Assembly: GCA_022410635.1 (NCBI GenBank)
Contig: JAJVDF010000302.1
Span: 228,544 to 292,543, forward strand
DNA length: 64,000 nucleotides
DNA from: Tretioscincus oriximinensis
Lineage: Eukaryota > Chordata > Lepidosauria > Squamata > Gymnophthalmidae
Direction: 5' to 3'
Made by a program: the position numbers and the translations under genes
Part shown: piece by piece, positions 10,121 through 18,810 of the stretch
Layout: each line of letters starts with the position of its first letter
How positions within the stretch are numbered: position 1 is the stretch's first letter
The notes under the pieces: model-generated
Seen by the model: only the letters and a program-made list of their open reading frames with translations
Database searches by the model: none
What the model was told of the DNA's origin: nothing

Positions 10121-10142
10121 AGTGGGAAGGGAAGAAACTCAC

Positions 10143-10152
10143 CTTTAGCCAT
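10143..10152 (-). CDS. KMT5A: KMT5A exon 1, coding part (start codon)
   Basis: Minus-strand ATGGCTAAAG followed by GTGAGT. Joined to exon 2 it reads MAKGRRKMSK, matching the family N-terminus MARGRKMSK. The ATG is chosen because an in-frame TAA lies upstream at 10203-10201 with no other in-frame ATG between. The 5' UTR extends into the CpG- and CCAAT-rich region on the high-coordinate side. Confidence 0.88.
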
Positions 10153-10530
10153 CGCCCCCGTTTGACAAGAGGCTCCAGCTACCACGAAAGGGAATCCAGG
10201 TTAGGAGCGAGCGGCCCTCTTTTGCGGTACTCCCCGCCTCCTGATGTAGCCAACTGCTTCCAAAATGATACAGCCAAGATCGTTCTTGGGACGTGATTGG
10301 TTCCCTGCTATGACACTCTCGCCCGGCCGCCTCTGATTGGCCTGAGGTGTTGAAAGCGGCGCGTTTGGTTCTTGAAGCGGCGCTCCCCCAGCTCCTGAGA
10401 GGGAGTGTTTCAAATGAAGGTTCGCTCGCCGCTGATTGGTGGAGGCGAAGGAGGACGGACGCTGATTGGAGGACAAGGCTTTCTCCTGCTCGGCAGGCTA
10501 TTCCATACGCCCACGTGTATGCACGCAACT
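10153..10530 (-). promoter_or_regulatory. KMT5A: KMT5A promoter and 5' UTR region
   Basis: GC-rich region directly upstream of the KMT5A start. It holds four ATTGG pentamers on the plus strand (10296-10300, 10336-10340, 10435-10439, 10465-10469), which read CCAAT in the direction of KMT5A transcription, and a CACGTG E-box at 10512-10517. Multiple CCAAT boxes bound by NF-Y are typical of cell-cycle promoters, which fits the S/G2/M regulation known for KMT5A. The transcription start cannot be placed from sequence alone. Confidence 0.7.
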
Positions 10531-10594
10531 GATTCCATTTCACATCAAGGACGCGTGTCTGAGGGAATTGAGTCAGTAATAAGAAGAAGCAGTG

Positions 10595-10895
10595 ATGGGC
10601 AGAAGCGTGAGGATAGACAAGGGAAAGTATTTTTTCAGCCAGAGGGTCATTTACTTTAGGATTTACTTCCAGAATGGGTGGCTAGCAGCCTGGATAGCTT
10701 AAAGACAGGATTAGACAAGTTCATGGAACCAAAGGTATAAATAGCTACTAGGATAGATGCTGCTGCCTCTGAGATGGAGCAACAGGCAGTATTCCGAGAC
10801 TGCCCAGCTGCAATTGGTGGGCCTCTGTGTGAGACAGAAGGTTGGTCTAGATGGGCTCTGGCCCCATGCATTATGGCTCTTCTTATATTATGTTG
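10595..10895 (+). mobile_element. CR1-like LINE 3' end
   Basis: GACAAGGGAAAGTATTTTTTC to TGGCTCTTCTTATATTATG: the CR1 C-terminal and 3' UTR segment, in the KMT5A-SBNO1 intergenic region. A 60-bp remnant of another copy lies at 11040-11100. Confidence 0.75.
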
Positions 10896-11110
10896 TTCTA
10901 AAAGGCACTGATCTCATTTTTATGCCCCATCAGAATACACTTCGGCTTCCTGGCCAGAATTCAGAAATAAATATGGAGCAGGAAAGAAGCCCGTCCATTT
11001 GCAAAATCCATACCACGGCTTTCTGTATCAATCGTAAATAAACAGCCCAAATGAGATGGGCTCCGGCTCCATTCAGCAGGGCTTCTCTTATGTTCTTAAT
11101 ATGGTTATGT

Positions 11111-11261
11111 TTAAAGCTGCATCCACACACACCTTATTTATTTCGCTATAGTTGGTTATTCTGCAATAAAGCCTGTGGGGACTGAGTTATTCCCGAATAT
11201 CCATGCATTATTGCAGAATATCCAACTATAGCGAAATAAATGATGTGTGGAAGCAGCTTAA
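11111..11261. mobile_element. Foldback MITE, second family
   Basis: Arms TTAAAGCTGCATCCACACA and TGTGTGGAAGCAGCTTAA enclose a long palindrome (ATTTATTTCGCTATAGTTGG and its complement). No coding capacity. A related but shorter hairpin lies at 11496-11592. Confidence 0.68.
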
Positions 11262-11495
11262 GTATCTCTCCTAAGTGAGAGTTTGGAGGGCGCAATTACA
11301 TTTTACTTAAACACTGGAGGAAAGTGGCTATATTAACGTTAGGAGTTGTAGCAAATAAAACAAAATGCAAAGGTGTTTTCTCCTTACTGGGTCATGCTTG
11401 GACAAACTGCGATCCTACGTCATGCTCAGAACCAGAAGAAAGTTGCCAAGGATCAAGTTGTAATCATAAAAACTAGGCTCATATGGAAGGTTTCA

Positions 11496-11592
11496 TTTAG
11501 TTATTTATTCCAGTCTGCTTGGATATTCCAGAATAAAGTACTGTCTGGACTGCTTTATTCTGGAACATGCAACTATAGCAGATTAAATAAAG
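11496..11592. repeat. Foldback element related to 11111-11261
   Basis: TTATTTATTCCAGTCTGCTT faces AGCAGATTAAATAAAG around a core with AATAAAG/CTTTATT complementarity, so it can fold into a hairpin. Confidence 0.5.
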
Positions 11593-11594
11593 TA

Positions 11595-12290
11595 TGCACT
11601 TTTTGCACAATGTATTTTTTGCACTTGTTCTTTGTGAGAAATAGAACAAGAATGTTGAATTTCCAAGGATCACTCAATCATGAGGAAAGAGTAAACACAT
11701 CAATGGCATTGAGTGAAGGAACTATTAGAATCCTTAGGTTTCAACAGCATAACCACAAAGGGCTGAAGCCTCTAGTGTGGGAAAAGATAGCTGGCCATTA
11801 GCTAGGGAACACCTTGTGCCAGATTACGATGAAAAGTAACAACCAAAAGGATGAATGAATAGCCAACAAAGGTTCTGAGAGTTGAAAGGTCAATTCAGTG
11901 GTTGATTGGCTCTATCTGTAATAGGGGCAGCTTGTATGACAATAATTACCTGGCAGTTTGTGACTAGGTGAGAACTTGCCATGATCAGAGAATGACCAAT
12001 GAAAAGTTGGATGGCAGGGGTTGGCAATTATGGGGGTATAAAAGCAGGGTTTTTTTCGTGCTTCCATCTTTTTTAGATACCCAACCCTGCAGGATTGTCT
12101 TCCCTTTTTCCTTTCTGTAACTCTTCATTGCCTGTCTTATTGGTTCTAATAGATGTTCTTTATCTGCTTTATCAATCTTGGTGTGGTTTTATAGTTGCTA
12201 TGGAAGAGGGTGGGGGGCATTTTCCATTTATTTATGACCGTCTTGTTCTGGGCTCTATCCAGGCACTCTAGAGCAGCCCACGCCAGGGTC
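11595..12290. other. Intergenic DNA without recognised features
   Basis: Unique-looking sequence between KMT5A and SBNO1. An open frame at 11373-11801 has no recognisable motif. I see no gene here. Confidence 0.5.
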
Positions 12291-12296
12291 CACCAT

Positions 12297-12362
12297 ATCA
12301 TGACTGGCAGGCCACTATTCCGGGATGTAATCCATAATAAGGACTAATGCAGAAAAGATCAA
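12297..12362. mobile_element. Palindromic MITE remnant
   Basis: Right-hand end only: GACTGGCAGGCCACTATTCC through AATAAGGACTAATGCAGAAA, matching the GGCCCTGTCC family. Confidence 0.45.
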
Positions 12363-12719
12363 ACTTTCTATACCTTTTAATAATACGATTAGAAATTGTC
12401 AGTGGATGGGGGATCTGAAACTCAGGCAAAGATGTCAGAAGCTGGGATTCAGAACATAACTTCTTAGTGCAAATGACTTAGTCAATGCTTTACAGACTGT
12501 TGTTTACACACTACTGGATTGCAGGAGAAAAACCATTTCCCAGTTTACAGTGAAGAAATTCCATGTTCTCTTAACTGCCCAAAATGAAACTAATACTTTC
12601 CAGACTGTGGACAGTGAAGGGTTCCCTACATAAAAAACAGGATAGAACCTTAAATGAACAAAGACAACACTTTTCACCTGGAGCGGCTTCTAATGGCTGC
12701 AGCACCTGAAGGAAAATCA

Positions 12720-12995
12720 GTTTATTTGCACCCACTAAAGGTCAAAAGCTTTTGTCATACAAAGCCCTACATGACTTGGGTCCTGGCTCTCTGAAGGAGT
12801 GCCTTCTCTCATACAGACCTACTTGTGCACTAAGATCTTAAAGACAGGGCCTTCTGGTAGCTTCTCCCCTTGCAGATATGCGTGGAGTGGGTAGGGGCAT
12901 GTAGGATGGCCTTCTCCATGGTGGCCCCCACACTCTAGAGGCTCACCAGGCACCTACATTGTATAATTTTAAGTGTCTGGTAAAAACATCTGTTC
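12720..12995 (+). mobile_element. L2-like LINE, left part
   Basis: Degenerate L2 ORF2 C-terminus (YKALHDLGPGSLKECLL-like codons, then AFSMVAPTL-like codons) interrupted at 12995 by a hAT insertion and resuming at 13306. Confidence 0.65.
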
Positions 12996-13297
12996 CAGTG
13001 TTGGGAGCTTCCAGAAGCGAGATATCGGGCAGGGAGCCCGAAAATCTGGCATTACCCCGGGTTATCTCGTGTGCAAAATTTTATGGCATCACTTCTTGTG
13101 CACAACAGGAAATGGGCGCCACTGCTTGGAGGTAAACACCAGAAGTGACATCAAAATGATGTAACTTCCGATAAAATGGAAAGTTAAGAAGCAGCAGCCA
13201 TTTGCTTTCTTGTGCACCCCTGCATGTGATCTCGGATCTTGTTCAAGGATAACGATCTTGGAGTTTGCATGAGATACTTGCGCAGCACCGAACTCTG
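12996..13297. mobile_element. Non-autonomous hAT element with intact target duplication
   Basis: A 302-bp insertion starting CAGTGTTGGGAGC and ending GCACCGAACTCTG, imperfect terminal inverted repeats of hAT type. Perfect 8-bp direct repeats ATCTGTTC flank it (12988-12995 and 13298-13305), and the interrupted L2 reads through when the insert and one repeat are removed. No transposase is encoded. Confidence 0.85.
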
Positions 13298-13305
13298 ATC
13301 TGTTC

Positions 13306-13495
13306 AACCAGACTTTTGATGCTTAAATATTGTAACTCCTTCTGCTTTTTGTCCTTCCAGGGAGAGAGGGTATGGATCTTGTAAAACATTTTATGAATGT
13401 GTTATTTTTGCTGTGTTCCTTGTTCTTTTGTCACCCATCCTGGGACCATTGGTGAAGGGCGGGATATAAATAATTTTAAATGAACAAATAAAACA
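13306..13495 (+). mobile_element. L2-like LINE, right part and tail
   Basis: Continuation of the interrupted L2, ending CCTGGGACCATTGGTGAAGG then GGGATATAAATAA. Confidence 0.65.
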
Positions 13496-13649
13496 TCTGG
13501 ATTTTTTGTGCCCTTAGGTCACACCTAAGTTTTAGTTCTACTTCCACACACCTTTACAATAGAAGAACACATCAGAAAAGTAAATAGTAATATCTAAACC
13601 AAAATTGGATCTTTGTTACAAAAATGACCTGGCAAAATGCTGATGTGTC

Positions 13650-13746
13650 CTCTCTCTGCAAGTGGACTGCTGCTGGATTAAAAATAGTATATCAGGCTAT
13701 GGTCACATTTATGTTTTTAATCCAGCTTCAGTCCACTTTCAGAGTA
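13650..13746. repeat. Foldback sequence
   Basis: CTCTGCAAGTGGACTGCTGC with GGATTAAAAATA faces TTTTTAATCCAGCTTCAGTC: two arms of about 33 bp around a 25-bp loop. Confidence 0.6.
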
Positions 13747-13749
13747 AGT

Positions 13750-14120
13750 GAACAAATCAGTAACGTTACAAGTTTTTTTATGTCTATAGAATTTTTATTG
13801 TAATGTAAAATAAAAATAACACATATGTTATATTACATACATTTCCAAATCAATTTTCATTGCTTGATATTTATTTCTTCTTTCCCCAGAGCAAACATAA
13901 AACAAAAGTGAATTATTTAACCAAATTTCCCTAGATGCATTGTAATATTTTATATAATTCTTCTTTGAATAATGGATTTTGTTCTTGAACTCAACTTTGC
14001 CTCCTTTCTTGTGACTAAATGTTTTCTTTTGACATCCTCTAATCTAGGAAATACACAGAAAAGGGTCCCTTGAGAAACTAGCTAGAAAGAGCAAGGGGGC
14101 CAGTAGCACTTGGAGACATA
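13750..14120. other. AT-rich intergenic DNA
   Basis: No gene, repeat family or control element recognised. Confidence 0.4.
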
Positions 14121-14543
14121 GTTAACTGGTGTTATAATATGCATAGTGTGCCTAGAAACCATTTTCTCTATTAAGTCTCTTGTCAACAGACTGGAATTTG
14201 TGGATGTACTGTATTCTGGTTCTGCTGCTTCCTTTTTTTTGTATTATTTTAATTGATTTTCAAATAAACAAAGAAAAATACATATTCATTTATACATTCA
14301 AACAAGATATCATAATCCATAAATACACAATTAATATTAACGTATACAAGAAAGTAAAAATAACACCCCTCCCCCTCCCATGAGAAGTTGCTTAATCAAA
14401 AGTTCTTATTTAGGATCTGAGCACTTGTTTAATAACTGTCATTATTTCTCCCCCCCCCCAATGGTTCTGCTGCTTCCCATCGACAAGGGACTTAATAGAG
14501 ACAATGTTTTGCTGGTACACTATACATATTATAACACCAGTTA
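14121..14543. repeat. Long inverted repeat with about 290-bp loop
   Basis: Left arm 14121-14187 (GTTAACTGGTGTTATAATAT onward) is the reverse complement, with few mismatches, of 14480-14543. The loop is AT-rich with a C-rich stretch. Could be a divergent DNA transposon whose ends are these arms. Confidence 0.65.
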
Positions 14544-14673
14544 AGTATTGCATTGACACATAATCACCCAGGTGCATCTCCTTCCTCCAGGCATTTTCCT
14601 TTACATGAAATGATTCATTCGTACAATTTAGCTGTTTTTCATCCCCACACATTTACATGTCCTTTGTAGAGTC

Positions 14674-14790
14674 TGTTCCTGGCGTTGGTCTCCTAGCATC
14701 TGAAGTAGACATGTCTGAGGAAGCTCCTGCCACCTACCTTTCTCCTGTTAGTCTCCAAGAGATACAAGTCCCCTTGCTGGCCTTTCTACT
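14674..14790 (+). mobile_element. Short SINE-like element
   Basis: CCTAGCATCTGAAGTAGACA to CCCCTTGCTGGCCTTTCTA: same family as 40138-40245, 18640-18810 and 53325-53430. Confidence 0.6.
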
Positions 14791-15269
14791 ACTAGAAGAA
14801 GAAGAAGAAGAGGAAGAAGAAGAGGAAGAAGAAGAGGAAGAAGAAGAGGAAGAAGAAGAAGAGGAAAAGGAAGAAGAGGAAAAGGAAGAAGAGGAAAAGG
14901 AAGAAGAGGAANNNNNNNNNNNNNNNNNNNNNNNNNNNNNNNNNNNNNNNNNNNNNNNNNNNNNNNNNNNNNNNNNNNNNNNNNNNNNNNNNNNNNNNNN
15001 NNNNNNNNNNNNNNNNNNNNNNNNNNNNNNNNNNNNNNNNNNNNNNNNNNNNNNNNNNNNNNNNNNNNNNNNNNNNNAGGAAGAAGAAGAAGAGGAAAAG
15101 GAAAAGGAAGAAGAAAAGGAAGAAGAAAAGGAAGAAGAAGAAGAGGAAAAGGAAGAAGAAGAAGAAGAGGAAAAGGAAGAAGAAGAAGAAGAGGAAAAGG
15201 AAGAAGAAGAAGAAGAGGAAAAGGAAGAAGAAAAGGAAGAAGAAGAAGAGGAAAAGGAAGAAGAAAAAC
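14791..15269. repeat. (GAA/GGA)n purine tract containing an assembly gap
   Basis: Pure A/G trinucleotide-based tract interrupted by 166 unknown bases (14912-15077). It abuts a minus-strand SINE whose other copy (62402-62660) begins with a short GAAGAAGAAG run at the same place, so the tract probably expanded from the SINE 3' tail. The glutamate-rich frame across it is not a gene. True length is unknown because of the gap. Confidence 0.9.
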
Positions 15270-15541
15270 TTGGTTCTTATACCCTGCTTTTCTCACCTTT
15301 CAAAGGGGCCCAAAGCGGCTTACAAGGATATATTTTGCCCGAAGGCTGACATTCTATCTTCCCCACCAGGCTCTGGTGGTTCCCATGTATCTACTTGCAT
15401 TCAGTTGCAATTTCTTGCAGTTCCTGCTTTCAAATAGCTGGGTTGTCTAGAGCTCCAGGCTAGTGGAAGGTGCTCAGCCCTCCCCACTTCCAACACAGGC
15501 CTTCGAGAAGCGGATTCCTAAGCGACTGAGCTATCCGTGCC
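15270..15541 (-). mobile_element. tRNA-related SINE (GAA-tailed family)
   Basis: Reads CTTGGTTCTTATACCCTGCT at one end. On the minus strand it starts GGCACGGATAGCTCAGTCG, which looks like a tRNA 5' half with A box. A second, very similar copy lies at 62402-62660. Confidence 0.7.
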
Positions 15542-15549
15542 TAAGACTA

Positions 15550-15800
15550 ACACAGCCACTTCTCTGAAACGAACAAGAAACAGTTAGGTGGCGTGAGCTT
15601 TCATGGACAAGCTTCCTTCTTCTGAACCCCCAGGTTTGGTTTATTTATTTATTTACGCTTGGACCCCATCCATACCCGGAGGTCTCCGGACGGCCAACAA
15701 TAAAATCAGTACAAAATTAACATTATAAACCAGTAACAAACCATGGAGGTGGAGGGCAAAGACCAGCATTTCTTCAACCAAAGGCAAGAACTCAATGATG
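15550..15800 (-). mobile_element. Short SINE fragment and L2-like LINE 3' end
   Basis: 15550-15640 matches the short SINE family in reverse (GGTGGCGTGAGCTTTCATGG). 15640-15800 is a minus-strand L2-like end beginning with (TTTA)n and CGGAGGTCTCCGGACGGCC. Confidence 0.55.
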
Positions 15801-16049
15801 TTTAGATAAGTGGACAGACAATGAATTATGGTTCACTTTGCTGATTCATTTTGCTCTGTCGCTGCCGAATGTGCCCTGAAATTGGGTTCAAGCAGCTGTG
15901 ACCATAAACCCAGATCCCCTTCAGTGGCTTCTCTTGGGCAAAAGAGGCCTCGTGGAACAAGAGGAAGCTGCCACAGCGTCTCCTGCCTTCTTTTCCTGTC
16001 ATACTTGGGAGCCTGAGACATCCACACATCAAGCCAGCCACACAGTGAC

Positions 16050-17250
16050 GATCGTCAAAATCTCGCGATAGCTGCTGGCTTTCTTTCGCTCCACCGCCAC
16101 CTTGTGTGCGCAGGCGCGCGCACACGCAGCCCCGCCATGTTGCCGCGACCTCTGTCACGTGACTGTCAACGGCCGTCTTCTCCGCTCGACCGCCTCCTCC
16201 ATGCCCCTCCCAACGGGGCGGGGAAGGGGAAAAAAAAACAGCCGGCGGGGGGCCTAAGGCGAGCGAGCGACGCCACAACAAACCAAGCGACGACGTATGG
16301 ATATACCTGCTGAGGGAATGACTCGACGCTGCTACGGCCTTCGGATTCTTTGAGCCTTTTCGTTGCCCCCCTCCCGCCTCATTCCCTTCCCTTTCCCCCC
16401 TCCCCACCTTGCATTTCTGTGAGGGAAAAGAAAAGGGAGAAGCCACGTGACCAACAACAACAGCGTCGGCCGCGACGAGGAAGAGAAGCGAGGACGTGAC
16501 GCAAAGCAACACGGCGGGAGAACCAATGGCGTCAAGGGAAACTGCGCGCCTGCGCGTTACCGCTTCTCCGGCTGCGCGCGGGGCGGGGAGGGAAGGGGCG
16601 GAGCAGCCGAAAGGAGGGGAGTAAAGGGAGAGCGATGGTCACGTGTCGGTGCAGTTGTGGTGCCTGGCGGCGCGGCGGCGGCAACACCACCAACAGAAGC
16701 GGCGAGGGAGAGACGCAGCCGCCGCCGCCGCCACTGCGCGTCAGCATCCTCAGGCGGCGGGTGAAGCCGAAGCCGAAGGAGCCGAGCCGGGGGGTCACGT
16801 GGTGGTGGGCCGGGGCGGGTTCCCGGAGCGCCCTCCGCCTCGCCGCCTTCACTGCGCGCGCGAGGGAGAGAGGAGGGGCGGGCGGCTCACGGCGGGGGCG
16901 CGCATGCGCGCGCGAAAAGATGGCGGCGGCGAGTTAGAAAGCGGCTGAGGCGACAGGAGGCTGAGAGAAAGCGAGAGGAAGCATCGACCGAGGCGGGCGG
17001 CCGGCCGGCGTAGCGCTGGAGGACGACGGCCAGAGTGAGTTTCCCGGCTCTCGTCTCCGTCCCTTCATCCCCTCTGAGTTTGCGTCGGCGGCTCGGTTCT
17101 GCCTTCCTCACGAGGCGGTGGCGACAGTGACGGCGTCCATCCAGAGGAGTCCCATCGACGCCCCGCCGCCCTCCCGGCTCAGTCCCCCCTGCCGTCGCCC
17201 ACCGTGGATATTCTTGCTCTTTCCTCCGCCACTGCCTTCAGGGACGACGG
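16050..17250. promoter_or_regulatory. SBNO1: SBNO1 CpG-island promoter
   Basis: About 1.2 kb of very CpG-rich DNA. Visible motifs: NRF1-type GCGCATGCGC at 16900-16909; YY1-type AAGATGGCGGC at 16918-16928 in plus orientation; four CACGTG E-boxes at 16156-16161 (inside the palindrome GTCACGTGAC), 16444-16449, 16640-16645 and 16796-16801; CCAAT near 16523. No TATA box is evident. The YY1/NRF1 pair just before the splice donor at 17035 suggests the main start lies near 16900. The low-coordinate half has oppositely oriented motifs (see findings). Confidence 0.8.
16910..17034 (+). other. SBNO1: SBNO1 exon 1 (non-coding, approximate start)
   Basis: The 3' boundary is set by the donor GTGAGT at 17035. 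The 5' boundary is a guess from promoter motifs. It has no ATG joining the SBNO1 frame; translation starts in exon 2. Confidence 0.6.
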
Positions 17251-17321
17251 CCGCCTTACCTCCCCCTTCCCTATTTTATGTTTCTCCGCAGCTTCGCCAA
17301 GGGGTTTCTCCGCGTCTCAGT

Positions 17322-17684
17322 CCCCCCCTGAGCCTTATTCTTAGGTAAATCTGAGAAAAGCAGCCTGCCATCTGCATGCTAGTGTAGACTACGGCAGGGC
17401 CCGAATAGGGTCTGCCATAGTCGATACTGGCATGTGGGTGGCCAAGCTGTGCACAGAGAAACGCCCACAATAAGGCTCAGTGGGGACAGGACTTTAGTAT
17501 TTAAGACCCAGTCCTCATTGAGGCTTATCCTGGACTGTATCTCGGAAGAGAAGCCTACCATCTATAGGCTAGTGTAAACTATGGCAGCCCACGAATGGGG
17601 GCTTCCATAGTTTCTACTAACATGTGGATGGCCAAGCTGTGCACAAAGATACACCCACAACAAGGCTCAGTGGGGATAGAGCTT
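17322..17684. mobile_element. Two adjacent palindromic MITEs
   Basis: Copies at about 17322-17494 and 17507-17681, each with the TGAGCCTTATTCT arm, central CCATAGT region and GGCTCAGTGGGGA arm. Each right end is followed by TTTA. They sit back to back just inside SBNO1 intron 1. Confidence 0.72.
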
Positions 17685-17819
17685 TAGAGAGGCTGCAGCA
17701 GCGATCATTGCAACCTTTGCTTATTTGCTCTGCAGCTCTTTTTTGGCATGACCACAGTTAGTCTGGATTAGAATATCTAGCAAGGTGTGTGTGTCACTGC
17801 ACTGTAAAAGACTAACAAG

Positions 17820-18112
17820 AAAAGGGTTAGGATAGACAAGGGAAAGTATTTTTTCACCCAGAGTCATTGGTCTATGGAATCTATTTCCAGAAGAGCTGGT
17901 GGTAGCTAGCAGAATAGGGTTAGATAAATTCACGGAAGACAGGTGTATCAATGGCTATTAGGATGGGATAACAGGAAGTATCCCTGAAGTGCCATTTGCG
18001 TGGTGTCAAGAGCAGGTGCGGGTTTTGCTGTCATAATGCAACTTGTGGGGCAGAATGCTCGACTTAGATGGGTTCTGGCCCCATTCTGACTCTTCCTATG
18101 TTCTTATGTAAC
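17820..18112 (+). mobile_element. CR1-like LINE 3' end
   Basis: GACAAGGGAAAGTATTTTTTC through CTTCCTATGTTCTTATG, with internal deletions. Confidence 0.72.
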
Positions 18113-18382
18113 AGTCTGGAGGCAGAATTTCTACCAAGGGTGATATCATAATACCTTAAGAAGGCGAACACGGAAAAAGTTGCATGAGGGATTTTTTAGC
18201 CAGTTGTTAATGCCATAGCATCTGAAAAGCTCCATTTGTCTAGATTATAATGTTCCCATATAGAGCTTTGTACTTTTAATGGCTTTGGAACAGAAGATGT
18301 TTTACAAGGTGTAGTTTCTAATGCCCTGCTGCACCTGGGGGGAAAATCCAATGCTCTAGCCGAGATTTTAATTGGAAACCTT

Positions 18383-18810
18383 AACATAAGTACATAATCG
18401 GAGCCCTATTGAATCAGACCCATAGGCTGTCTGGTGCAGCATCCTGCCTCACACAATTGCCCACCAATCATGCCAGGATTTCCCATGTTGAAGGAGAAGG
18501 CAAAATACAAAGGTCTGGAAGGTTACAGAAGCGATTTATAATTTCCTGCAAATGCCATATAAAGGAATGTTACCTTTGTCTCCCAAAAACTCAAGTAACA
18601 TTTTTCTTGTTGATCTCTAAGTTGCTGCAAAATGTCCTTGCAAGAAAAAGGTTAGTGGCATGAGCTTTGTCCTGGATTGCCATTGCATCTGAAGAAGTTG
18701 TTCATGTGAAAGAAGGTGCTCTATGAACGCTCGTGTTATCTATCTTCTTCTTGAGGCCTCCTTGCTAGATTTTCCAGACCCAGACTAATATGACTATTGC
18801 TTTGACACCT
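18383..18810. mobile_element. CR1 fragment and short SINE
   Basis: 18383-18575 is a decayed minus-strand CR1 end (ACATAAGTACATAATCGGAG). 18640-18810 is a short-SINE copy (GTTAGTGGCATGAGCTTTG, then TTGCTAGATTTTCC). Confidence 0.55.

Larger units (their letters stand above)
5317..10142 (-). other. KMT5A: KMT5A intron 1
   Basis: Intron between the 10-base coding part of exon 1 (donor GTGAGT from 10142) and exon 2 (acceptor CTGCAG). Contains foldback SINE copies, palindromic elements, CR1 fragments and a nested non-LTR insertion, listed separately. 7320-8160 and 9535-9980 are unique-looking AT-rich DNA in which I see no gene. Confidence 0.85.

Noticed and set aside
9982..10185. Longer KMT5A N-terminus beginning at a GTG at 10185
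   Set aside because: GTG is not a usual start; the in-frame ATG at 10152 gives the family N-terminus and an upstream in-frame TAA lies at 10203-10201.
14657..15349. 230-residue glutamate-rich open frame and its minus-strand counterpart
   Set aside because: It is the translation of a GAA/GGA microsatellite with a 166-base gap; no codon structure, splice signals or conserved flank.
15826..16512. 228-residue minus-strand open frame beside the SBNO1 promoter
   Set aside because: Overlaps other long frames in the CpG island, has no recognisable domain and no clear gene context.
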